Assembly: GCA_965224595.1 (NCBI GenBank) | Contig: OZ245057.1 | Coordinates: 868,001-932,000 of the forward strand | Length of the DNA: 64,000 bases | Source: Aliivibrio_A sp016764915 | Lineage (GTDB): Bacteria; Pseudomonadota; Gammaproteobacteria; Enterobacterales; Vibrionaceae | Reading direction: 5' to 3' | Shown here: piece after piece, positions 40,213 through 48,479 of the stretch | Layout of the letters: every line of letters starts with the position of its first letter | Position numbering within the stretch: the stretch's first letter is position 1 | The notes under the pieces: model-generated | Seen by the model: only the letters and a program-made list of their open reading frames with translations | What the model was told of the DNA's origin: nothing | Database searches by the model: none | Translations under genes and position numbers: made by a program

Positions 40213-42390
40213 GTGATTAATGATAAAGCGCTGAATACGTCAAAACGTGTCGTTATTTTAACGAGTGTACTTATTTTGTTATTGTTGATCTGGCAAACGT
40301 TCTCAGCAAATAAAATTCACCAACGTTATCAAGCCTCTCTAATGGATGCTGTCACCGATCGTATCCTTTCCGATTACCAAGAATATTTTACTCAACTTCG
40401 TTTAGAGATAGACCTTTTCCAACAAAAACAATTAAATGCAATTGCAAGCTTACAGAAAAGTGGTGACAGTGCATCTGAAGAAAAATATATGGAAGTATTA
40501 ACAAGTCTTCGTAGTGAAATAAAAAACACTCGGTTATTTGCGTTAATTGATGAAGAAGGTAAAGGTAGCTTAAAGCATATAACGGGAGATTTTTTACCTG
40601 CATGCGAAGAGGAGGTATCTGCAATGGTAGCCTCTGGTAAGCAGGAGCAGCTGTTTTTGCATCGCAGCGGCACAAGTGTTCACTTTGATCTCCTACAACC
40701 ATTATCAACTGCGAATGGTAAGAAAGAATATTTTTTTGTCGCGTTTAATCCAGATGTATTAAATAACTTACTTAATAAATATCAATTACCATACCAGCAG
40801 CTCTTTTTGATGCGTGCAGATCAGGCTGGTGAAATAGAGCTAACAACGGAAGATAAAAATAGTGATTATGCATCGATGTTTATTGGAGATGCAGAATTGA
40901 GTGAATTTAGCTTTGTGAAAGCGATCCCAAATACTCGTTGGCAGTTAGCGATCAGATTAGACTCGCAATACAGCAGCTCTTTATATCAACAAGGGTTATT
41001 AAAAGCGTTGATTATTTGGTTGGTATTAACCTCTATTATTTATGGTTTTTATCGCTTACAAAAAGTACGTGCTTATAGCCATTTTAAGGTTAAGCAAGAG
41101 TTAATGTTTAAAGATACTCATGATACCTTAACTGGCTTGGTCAACCGGTTGCATTTTGAACGTTTACTTAAAGTACAACTTCAACAAAACCCCAAAAATG
41201 AAGCTGTGAGAAACGGTGTTGTTTTGCATATCGATATAGATAATTTCCAAATGATTAATAATAGTTTTGGTTATGCTATTGGAGATGATTACCTGTATAA
41301 AGCCTCTGTTGGCCTAAAGGACACCTTGCCTTCAGACGCGATTATTAGCCGTTTAGGCAGTGATGAATTTGCGATATTACTGCCTTCATTAGACTTTGCT
41401 CAAGCAAGTGATTTTGCAAATAAAATCAGATTATTTTTTCAAGAGATTAGCATCTCAGCACTCAATGAAGATGTTAGCTTAACGGCGAGTATTGGTGTCG
41501 TTATATTGGATAATAGCCAATTTGAAACCGAACAAGTTTTTTCATCTCTAAGCCAAGCGGTAAGCCTAGCAAAAAAGAAAGGAAGGAATAGGGTACAAGT
41601 TTATCAGAGTAATGATGAGCAGCTCATTCATCATGCAAGAGAAATGCTGGTCATTCACGAGATTTCACAAGCGCTGAAAACCAATCGTTTAGTGCTGTAC
41701 CGTCAACAAATAAAATCAATGAATAGTCATCTATCATCCCATTATGAAGTCCTAGTTCGAATGATATCCTCTGATGGTGAACTTATTGCGCCGAATAACT
41801 TTATTCCTGCAGCGGAAAAATATGGTGTTATCAGACAGATTGACCATTGGGTTATTGAGAATACCTTTAAAAAAATGCTAGAAAATAAAGCAGATACGAC
41901 AACCTGTTATAGCATTAACTTATCAGGACTCACCTTGGCAGATCTCGATATTTATGATCAAGTTATTGCTTTATTTGAGCGTTATAAAATAGCACCACAA
42001 CGTATTTGCTTCGAAGTAACGGAAACATCAGCAATCACCCACTTAGAATCAGCACTGCACTTTATGGAGAGTATGATCACTTTTGGTTGTAGCTTTTCAC
42101 TGGATGATTTTGGTAGTGGTTTATCGTCTTTTAGTTATTTACAGAAGTTGCCGGTAGCAACCATTAAAATTGATGGTTCCTTTGTGCGAGATATGCACTG
42201 TAATGAAGTGAATCGTATTTTTGTTGAAAACATTAAACGAACAGCAGCAGCGATGAATAAAAAAACGGTGGCAGAATTTGTTGAAAATGCTGAGATAGAG
42301 CAATTGTTAATGGAAATAGGTATTGATTACGGTCAAGGGTATCATATCCACAAACCTGAGCCTTGGGTGACTGCCCCAGTAGTACCTTAA
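40213..42390 (+). CDS. Membrane GGDEF-EAL protein (c-di-GMP turnover)
   Basis: A 725-residue membrane signalling protein. A membrane segment at about 12-30 and another near 265-282 bracket a periplasmic sensor region. The GGDEF domain has RLGSDEF at 380-386 instead of GGDEF, so cyclase activity is doubtful. The EAL domain has the motif as EVLVR (512-516), as in active phosphodiesterases such as YahA, plus CFEVTETSAI, LDDFGSGLSSFSYL, IKIDGSFVRDM and VAEFVENAEIEQL. So it is likely a c-di-GMP phosphodiesterase with a regulatory GGDEF. GTG start; AGAGG lies upstream. Confidence 0.9.
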   Translation: MINDKALNTSKRVVILTSVLILLLLIWQTFSANKIHQRYQASLMDAVTDRILSDYQEYFTQLRLEIDLFQQKQLNAIASLQKSGDSASEEKYMEVLTSLRSEIKNTRLFALIDEEGKGSLKHITGDFLPACEEEVSAMVASGKQEQLFLHRSGTSVHFDLLQPLSTANGKKEYFFVAFNPDVLNNLLNKYQLPYQQLFLMRADQAGEIELTTEDKNSDYASMFIGDAELSEFSFVKAIPNTRWQLAIRLDSQYSSSLYQQGLLKALIIWLVLTSIIYGFYRLQKVRAYSHFKVKQELMFKDTHDTLTGLVNRLHFERLLKVQLQQNPKNEAVRNGVVLHIDIDNFQMINNSFGYAIGDDYLYKASVGLKDTLPSDAIISRLGSDEFAILLPSLDFAQASDFANKIRLFFQEISISALNEDVSLTASIGVVILDNSQFETEQVFSSLSQAVSLAKKKGRNRVQVYQSNDEQLIHHAREMLVIHEISQALKTNRLVLYRQQIKSMNSHLSSHYEVLVRMISSDGELIAPNNFIPAAEKYGVIRQIDHWVIENTFKKMLENKADTTTCYSINLSGLTLADLDIYDQVIALFERYKIAPQRICFEVTETSAITHLESALHFMESMITFGCSFSLDDFGSGLSSFSYLQKLPVATIKIDGSFVRDMHCNEVNRIFVENIKRTAAAMNKKTVAEFVENAEIEQLLMEIGIDYGQGYHIHKPEPWVTAPVVP

Positions 42391-43025
42391 GGGTCGCTGG
42401 TTTTACTTAAGGCTAATAAATCACAGCCCATTATTGCTTCAAGGTTGGCAGTGATTTTTTCTGCTGACCAATCCCACCATGCCAAACGAAGTAACTCGTC
42501 TATAATCGGCTGCTCAAAGCGAAATTTAATATGTGTAGCGGGATTTCCCCCACAGACGCTATAAGCGGGAACATCTTTTGTTACAACCGATTTACTCGCA
42601 ATAATGGCTCCATCACCAATTTTAACGCCAGGCATAATTGTGGCGTCATAACCTATCCAAACGTCATTACCAATTTCAGTATTGCCTTTAAAAGGTAGCT
42701 CACCCTCCTTGGGCGCACTTTTCTCCCAACCATTACCAAATATGTAAAATGGATACGACGAAAACCCTGAAGCTTTATGGTTTGCGCCATTCATTATAAA
42801 TTTCACATCTTTTGCAATGGCACAGAATTTACCAATAATGAGTTTGTCACCAATAAATGGAAAGTGGTAAAGCACATTGTTTTCAAAATTTTCTGGGCCA
42901 TCGGGATCGTCGTAATAGGTGTAATCACCAATAATAATATGCTCATTGTTGATGAAATTTTTCAAATAACCAACCTGAGGAAATCCGATCATTGGCTCTT
43001 TATTATTAGGGTTTGGTCCAAACAA
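42387..43025 (-). CDS. Vat/CatB-like hexapeptide acetyltransferase
   Basis: A 212-residue O-acetyltransferase of the left-handed beta-helix type. FGPNPNNKEPMIGFPQVGY, IIGDYTYYDDPDGPENFENN, IGKFCAIAKDVKFIMNGANH (catalytic histidine), SYPFYIFGNGWEKSAPKEGE and GNDVWIGYDATIMPGVKIGDG match virginiamycin (Vat) acetyltransferases closely along the whole length. It could inactivate streptogramin A, or serve another alcohol substrate. It is probably a native chromosomal gene. Its 3' end overlaps the stop of the GGDEF-EAL gene by four bases. Confidence 0.85.
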   Translation of the reverse strand: MFGPNPNNKEPMIGFPQVGYLKNFINNEHIIIGDYTYYDDPDGPENFENNVLYHFPFIGDKLIIGKFCAIAKDVKFIMNGANHKASGFSSYPFYIFGNGWEKSAPKEGELPFKGNTEIGNDVWIGYDATIMPGVKIGDGAIIASKSVVTKDVPAYSVCGGNPATHIKFRFEQPIIDELLRLAWWDWSAEKITANLEAIMGCDLLALSKTSDP

Positions 43026-43220
43026 AACGAACTCCTTATGTTGAGATATTTTTTATTTTGGAAAGCCTACTACTTTCTTCGCTTTAAGGCCAACTTTGTG
43101 CCAATCTGTTTGCTCTGAACAGAATATGTGAGCGTTAATAATGCGATTTGTCTAGAATCTTCGAAACGAAATTAAGGCTAATACATGCCAGTAATTAAGC
43201 TAGATACTCAAGGGAAAACT

Positions 43221-44081
43221 ATGAGCAGCAAACAATATGTACCACCAAAAGTTTGGAAAAATGAAGCGAGTAGTGGAAATCAATGGGCGAATATTAACAG
43301 CCCTGACTCTGGTGCAAGATTTGAGCGAGAGTTGCCAATTGGCAAACACTCACTTCAGCTTTATTCACTTGGCACGCCTAACGGACAGAAAGTGACGATT
43401 ATGCTTGAGGAGCTACTCGTTCTTGGCATTAAAGATGCTGAGTACGATGCATTTCTTATTAATATTGGCGAAGCTGAACAGTTTTCTTCTGGATTTGTTG
43501 GCGTTAATCCTAATTCAAAAATTCCAGCCTTAGTTGATAAATCAGGCGATGAAGATCTTAACGTTTTTGAATCGGCTTCAATACTGGTTCACCTTGCAGA
43601 GAAGTTTGAACAATTCCTACCTAAAAGCGGTTCTGCGCGTACCCAGGTATTTAATTGGTTGTTTTGGGCGCAAGGCTCTGCGCCATTCTTAGGAGGTGGC
43701 TTTGGTCATTTCTATGCTTATGCTGATGAAAAGCAGGAATATCCAATAAATCGTTTTGCAATGGAAGTAAAACGTCAGCTAGACGTGTTGGATAAGCAGT
43801 TGGCTACAAACCGTTTTGTTGCGGGTGAAGAGTACACAATAGCTGATATGGCGATATGGCCGTGGTACGGAAGCTTAGTCTTAGGTAGAGCGTATGATGC
43901 TGCAGAGTTCTTACAGGTAGAGTCATATACTCATGTTGTGCGCTGGGCGAAAGAGATTGATGCTCGCGAAGCCGTTCAACGAGGTCGCATCGTTAATCGT
44001 TCATTCGGAGAAGAGTGGGAGCAAGTGTTGGAACGCCATTCAGCGGAAGATATAGATAATATTTTGAAATTAAAAAAATAA
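43221..44081 (+). CDS. yghU: YghU-type glutathione S-transferase
   Basis: A 286-residue protein of the YghU disulfide-reductase GST group, which binds two glutathione molecules. LQLYSLGTPNGQKVTIMLEE, IGEAEQFSSGFVGVNPNSKI and FLGGGFGHFYAYA match E. coli YghU almost exactly. I start at the ATG 43221 (GGGAAA upstream), aligned with the known start; an ATG 12 codons earlier is also in frame. Confidence 0.93.
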   Translation: MSSKQYVPPKVWKNEASSGNQWANINSPDSGARFERELPIGKHSLQLYSLGTPNGQKVTIMLEELLVLGIKDAEYDAFLINIGEAEQFSSGFVGVNPNSKIPALVDKSGDEDLNVFESASILVHLAEKFEQFLPKSGSARTQVFNWLFWAQGSAPFLGGGFGHFYAYADEKQEYPINRFAMEVKRQLDVLDKQLATNRFVAGEEYTIADMAIWPWYGSLVLGRAYDAAEFLQVESYTHVVRWAKEIDAREAVQRGRIVNRSFGEEWEQVLERHSAEDIDNILKLKK

Positions 44082-44190
44082 AACTTATTCACATAAAAAT
44101 GAAAGCGTTTAATGCCTTCCCTAATAGCAATTAAAGTCAGATTGGTAATAAGTTTGATAGCTAAGGGGAAGGCTAGAATGGAGTTTGGCC

Positions 44191-44628
44191 TCAATAAAGT
44201 TTGTTTTTTGCATCACTCCAGCGCTTTCGTATTGAGTGCATTACGATGAGAAAAGGGATCTGTAGGAAGGGCTCAAATCGCAAGGTTAATGAGTCTGAGC
44301 TGCTATGGGAGATAATGTAGTAGAGACACAAACCAAGGCCGAGGTATCCGTTGACTAGGCCAGTATTGACCGCCCAGCTTTTGCCTTTTAATAGCCCATA
44401 AGTACAAAAAGCAAAATAAGAACCGAATACAATAATCGCGATTAAGTTCGGAGTGAGCTCTAGAGAAGTTAACTTAAAGCCTAAAAAGTCGATGTTGGTT
44501 TGACCGCTCATGGTGAAGTTTGCGATTAAAAAAGAGATGATCGCGACCGGAGCCAGGCCCACAAATAACCAACCAAATACTTTAATCCAAAGTGGTACTA
44601 GTGATTGTCTGTATTTTTCGATGAGCAT
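44191..44628 (-). CDS. Four-helix membrane protein of unknown function
   Basis: A 145-residue inner-membrane protein with about four hydrophobic segments (16-37, 60-80, 86-106, 118-130). I do not recognise the family. It is convergent with yghU and is followed by an imperfect long hairpin (GCCTTCCC near 44115 and GGGAAGGC near 44166). Confidence 0.55.
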   Translation of the reverse strand: MLIEKYRQSLVPLWIKVFGWLFVGLAPVAIISFLIANFTMSGQTNIDFLGFKLTSLELTPNLIAIIVFGSYFAFCTYGLLKGKSWAVNTGLVNGYLGLGLCLYYIISHSSSDSLTLRFEPFLQIPFLIVMHSIRKRWSDAKNKLY

Positions 44629-44867
44629 AAGGTTCCTCGTATAAATAAAGCAATAATATTCATTTACTTAACCACTTTTATTGAGTTTTTGCCGTGATGG
44701 ACGTCTGTTTCAAGCAAAATAGGGTTCTGATCTGTCTCGGTTGATGAATTTTTAGTCATATCACTCACTGTTTTTATCCATTTAATTATCTCCCAACACT
44801 CATACAGGCTGCGTTGCGGTAACAGATTTGCTATAATTTTTGCTTCTTTCGCTAATAGTTTTCTCCT

Positions 44868-45842
44868 ATGTCTAAAAACAGCTCGAAATTGCATCCAAGA
44901 AACCGACATCACGGCCAATACGACTTTGATAAGCTTACTCAAGCTTGCCCTGAACTCTCTGATTTTGTCGTGATTAATGACTACGGTAATCAGTCGATTA
45001 ACTTTTCTGATCCTAAAGCGGTTAAAACCCTGAATAGAGCGTTATTAGCACACTTTTATCAAGTGCCACACTGGGATCTACCTGAGGGCTATCTTTGTCC
45101 ACCGATCCCAGGGCGTGCCGATTATATTCACAACATCGCCGATCTGTTGGCTTCTTCGTGTGATGAATCAATTCCAACCGGCAAAGGGGTAAGAGGGCTT
45201 GATATTGGGATTGGCGCTAACTGTGTTTACCCAATTATTGGTCATCGTGATTATGGTTGGAGTTTTGTGGGTTCAGATATAGATCCGGTCGCGATTAAAA
45301 TGGCCAGCTTTATCGCTAATAATAATCCATCGCTGAAAAAAGCGATTGATTGTAAATTGCAAAAAAAGCCTGAACACTTCTTTAAACACATTATTGGTAA
45401 AAGAGATTTTTACGACTTCACCATGTGTAACCCGCCGTTTCATAAATCTGAAGAAGAGGCCAATGCAGGCTCTCAACGAAAACTGGATAACCTTGCGGAT
45501 AACAGAAGCAAACGCGGCAGCAAAAATGCAGCTATGATGCAAAAGGGCAATAAACCGTCGTTAAACTTTGGCGGCCAACAAGCAGAATTATGGTGTGAAG
45601 GTGGTGAGATAAAATTCATCAGCGACATGGCTCAGGAGAGTGTGAACTACGCGAGCCAGTGTTTATGGTTTACCACACTTATCTCGAAAAAAGAGAACGT
45701 CAGCAGCTTTAAAAGCTTACTGCACAAATTGGGTGCGATCACCATAAAAACGTATGAGATGGCGCAAGGTCAAAAAATCAGTCGCTTTGTTGCTTGGACA
45801 TTTTTAGATGAAGAACAGCAACAGCAATGGTATCAAGAGTAG
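44868..45842 (+). CDS. rlmF: 23S rRNA (adenine1618-N6)-methyltransferase
   Basis: A 324-residue methyltransferase acting on A1618 of 23S rRNA. It has LHPRNRHHGQYDFDKLTQAC, LDIGIGANCVYPIIG (SAM-binding loop), MCNPPFHKSEEEA (catalytic NPPF) and RSKRGSKNAAMMQKGNKP, all as in RlmF. The gene stands alone after a divergent gap. Confidence 0.95.
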   Translation: MSKNSSKLHPRNRHHGQYDFDKLTQACPELSDFVVINDYGNQSINFSDPKAVKTLNRALLAHFYQVPHWDLPEGYLCPPIPGRADYIHNIADLLASSCDESIPTGKGVRGLDIGIGANCVYPIIGHRDYGWSFVGSDIDPVAIKMASFIANNNPSLKKAIDCKLQKKPEHFFKHIIGKRDFYDFTMCNPPFHKSEEEANAGSQRKLDNLADNRSKRGSKNAAMMQKGNKPSLNFGGQQAELWCEGGEIKFISDMAQESVNYASQCLWFTTLISKKENVSSFKSLLHKLGAITIKTYEMAQGQKISRFVAWTFLDEEQQQQWYQE

Positions 45843-45884
45843 GCAAATGCATAACGCATCTCTAACGGTAGTATGGAGAGATAA

Positions 45885-46367
45885 ATGAAAAAGCGAGTAA
45901 GGTCAGATCGCATTGAGCTGTTTGCAGCCATTGTTGTGATTGGGATTCTTTGTGTTATCGCTATTCCACGTTTTTTGTTGGTTCATAATGATGCCCTTAG
46001 CAGCTCAGTGCAGTTGCTAAACGCCAACCTTAAAGCCAGTGTGGATCAGGTTTACGCTAAAGCAGTGATTCATGGTTTAGAAAAAAGCACCAGCATATCA
46101 GGCCGTGAGCCTATTATGTTAGAGGGTATAGAGATCACTTATGGTACGCCAATAACAGGTGCTGCTGGTATCGGAAAAATGCCAATCACTGCGGATAGTT
46201 TTCAACTTAACACGTTTGAAAATTTCAGTTATTTCACTTTTAAAGCCTCAAATAATAGTGAAGAAGGAGGCGTGCCGAGCCGATGTTTTGTGAAATATCA
46301 ACCAAGACAGAGTGCCAATGTATCACGCAGTTATAGCCTCTCCTACAATGATGACTGCAGTGAGTAA
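45885..46367 (+). CDS. Pilin-like protein with non-canonical leader
   Basis: A 160-residue protein. The N-terminus IELFAAIVVIGILCVIAIPR is a type IV pilin/pseudopilin helix with the conserved glutamate (E11). The residue before the expected cleavage is R6 instead of glycine, so prepilin peptidase may not cut it. Two cysteines near the end (RCFVKYQ and DDCSE) can form the D-loop disulfide of a pilin. Short gap (44 bases) before the sensor kinase gene. Lone and possibly not assembled. Confidence 0.65.
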   Translation: MKKRVRSDRIELFAAIVVIGILCVIAIPRFLLVHNDALSSSVQLLNANLKASVDQVYAKAVIHGLEKSTSISGREPIMLEGIEITYGTPITGAAGIGKMPITADSFQLNTFENFSYFTFKASNNSEEGGVPSRCFVKYQPRQSANVSRSYSLSYNDDCSE

Positions 46368-46411
46368 CTCATTATAAATAGGAAATAATCGAGTTTATTA
46401 AGGACAAGGAT

Positions 46412-48469
46412 ATGTCGTTAAAAATGAAAAGGATGTTGGGTCTAATTATGGTGGTGTTATGCGTGATCGTTGGCATGTTCACCACCCGATTTGTCACCCG
46501 AACTCTGCTGCTTGAACAGGCTCATGAGCAGGGGGCAAATCGACTGCTCACTTACGTAGGCGATATTCGCCAAACATTATCCCGCTTCCACCACCTTCCC
46601 TACCTGATCGCTGAACATCAATTCAGTGTGCGCCTTATTAAAGGCGATCTAAGCATTAAAAAAGAGGTAGATGAATATCTCACCCAACTCGACAAAGCGG
46701 CCAACACCAAAGGGTGGTTTCTACTCGATTTACAGGGAAAGCTTCAAGCATCAAGTAGAGACAAGTTGGAGTGGGACCCTACCGATGGAGAGGCCATTGC
46801 TCAGTTAGTCTCCAATACAGATGGCGAGATCGTCACCTTCAACTATTTAGCGGAAACAGAGGCGAGATATTATCTAGCCGCTCCTATCTACACCGAGTCG
46901 AAATTGATTGGTATTGCGGTGGCGAGGGTGGATTTGGATAAACTTGCAGACTCATGGCTCGCCTCGAACGAGCGAGTATTGATAAGCGATGACAGTAATA
47001 AATTCTTTCTCTCTAGCAGCAAGACATTGCCTCCCTCATTATTGAATCAATCTGAGTCAGTCAAATTATCACCGCTGAGCCTTTACGATGGCACTCAGAC
47101 TCAAACGCTCAGTGCCGATAAACAGACCTTTTTAGTACAGATAGTGCAGTTTGATGATCTGAAATGGCACATTTACTATTTAACGCCTCTTAAACGTGTT
47201 GACCAGATGGTTAATTGGGTTGGATTCGCCAGTGTGATCGTCTTAGCGTTGCTGTTTGTGATGGTTCTTTTTATGTATGAACGTCACCAAAAATTGAAAT
47301 CAAAGCAGCAGATTCAAACTCTGATTGCTGAGTCTGAAGATAGATTAAGAGGGGTGTTCAGTAAAACCAATGTCGGCCTGTTACTGCTTAGTCAAACAGG
47401 GAAAATTAGTTATATCAATCCGACGGGACTACGCTACTTTTCGTTGTCAGAAACGTTAGCCAATGACATTTATGCGTGGCAGTTATTTGAAACGTTTAGT
47501 GGGAATAGCTCGGTGATGACACTGTTAAAAGAGCTGCCAAAACATCGCGACATTATTGATATTACCGACGTCGAAGCGATGGCAATACGCAGTGATGGTA
47601 CTCATTTCCCGGTGCTGTTCTCGATGACACCGCAACCCAATCAAAGTGACAGTGGGTTTTTAGTGACCATTTTAGACATCAGTAAAAGGAAAAAAGCGGA
47701 AAATGCCTTAAAAACAGTGAATAGTGAACTGGAGCAGCGAGTATTGGATCGCACCTCAGCCCTGCAAGCTGCGCAAGATGAGTTAGTACAAAACAGTAAA
47801 ATGACCGCTCTAGGAAAGATGTCGAGTGTGATTACACATGAATTGAATCAGCCGCTTACGGGTATCAAAACCTTACTCTCTAGCAGTGAGTTATTGATTG
47901 AGCGAAACAAAACAGATTTGCTGCTCTCTAACATGAGCTTGGTGAATCGTTTGGTTGATAGAATGGCGGGCATGACCAGTCAGCTTAAAGTGTTTGCTTA
48001 TAATCAACCAGAGACATTAGTCGCGGTATCCATTGCCGATGCTCTGCAAGAGACGCTGCGTATCCATCAACAACCGTTAGAAAATGTGGATGTTCGAGTA
48101 AGGATGCCCAGTAACTTACCTTTGATTCAAGGTAACAATCGGCGCTTATCACAAGTGTTGGGTAACTTGATTGTTAATGCGGTGGATGCTCTGTCTAGCG
48201 TGACAGAACCTTGCTTAATTATCTCTGCTGTCCAGCAATCCAATAGTGAGGTGAAACTTGAGATCATTGATAATGGTTGTGGGGTAGACAGTGATACCTT
48301 GCAGCATCTATTTGAACCTTTCTACACTAAAAAGCAGTCGGGTGATGGTTTAGGATTAGGGTTATCTATCACTTTGAATAATGTCAAAGAGATGAGGGGA
48401 ACGATTACAGGAAGAAATAATCATACCGGTAGCGGCATGACATTCTCCCTGATTTTTTTAGTTGCTTAA
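46412..48469 (+). CDS. DctB-like membrane sensor histidine kinase with PAS domain
   Basis: A 685-residue kinase. Membrane segments at about 10-27 and 268-289 enclose a Cache-type periplasmic sensor. A PAS domain follows (about 308-425), then a coiled coil, the HisKA motif VITHELNQPLTGIKT with phosphoacceptor H476, and the ATPase motifs NLIVNAVDALSS, IIDNGCGVDSD and GDGLGLGLS. The organisation matches DctB-type kinases working with NtrC-like regulators. The likely partner is the DctD-like regulator at 52076-53431. The TAXI transporter genes lie between them. Confidence 0.9.
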   Translation: MSLKMKRMLGLIMVVLCVIVGMFTTRFVTRTLLLEQAHEQGANRLLTYVGDIRQTLSRFHHLPYLIAEHQFSVRLIKGDLSIKKEVDEYLTQLDKAANTKGWFLLDLQGKLQASSRDKLEWDPTDGEAIAQLVSNTDGEIVTFNYLAETEARYYLAAPIYTESKLIGIAVARVDLDKLADSWLASNERVLISDDSNKFFLSSSKTLPPSLLNQSESVKLSPLSLYDGTQTQTLSADKQTFLVQIVQFDDLKWHIYYLTPLKRVDQMVNWVGFASVIVLALLFVMVLFMYERHQKLKSKQQIQTLIAESEDRLRGVFSKTNVGLLLLSQTGKISYINPTGLRYFSLSETLANDIYAWQLFETFSGNSSVMTLLKELPKHRDIIDITDVEAMAIRSDGTHFPVLFSMTPQPNQSDSGFLVTILDISKRKKAENALKTVNSELEQRVLDRTSALQAAQDELVQNSKMTALGKMSSVITHELNQPLTGIKTLLSSSELLIERNKTDLLLSNMSLVNRLVDRMAGMTSQLKVFAYNQPETLVAVSIADALQETLRIHQQPLENVDVRVRMPSNLPLIQGNNRRLSQVLGNLIVNAVDALSSVTEPCLIISAVQQSNSEVKLEIIDNGCGVDSDTLQHLFEPFYTKKQSGDGLGLGLSITLNNVKEMRGTITGRNNHTGSGMTFSLIFLVA

Positions 48470-48479
48470 GGTTAATTAA

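Noticed and set aside
44113..44173. Long imperfect inverted repeat after yghU (GCCTTCCC...GGGAAGGC)
   Set aside because: The loop is about 30 bases and lacks T tracts; it may be a structured RNA or terminator but the evidence is too thin for a call.
44664..44942. Minus-strand open frame covering the rlmF start
   Set aside because: It overlaps the well-conserved RlmF N-terminus and its upstream region, with no recognisable motif.
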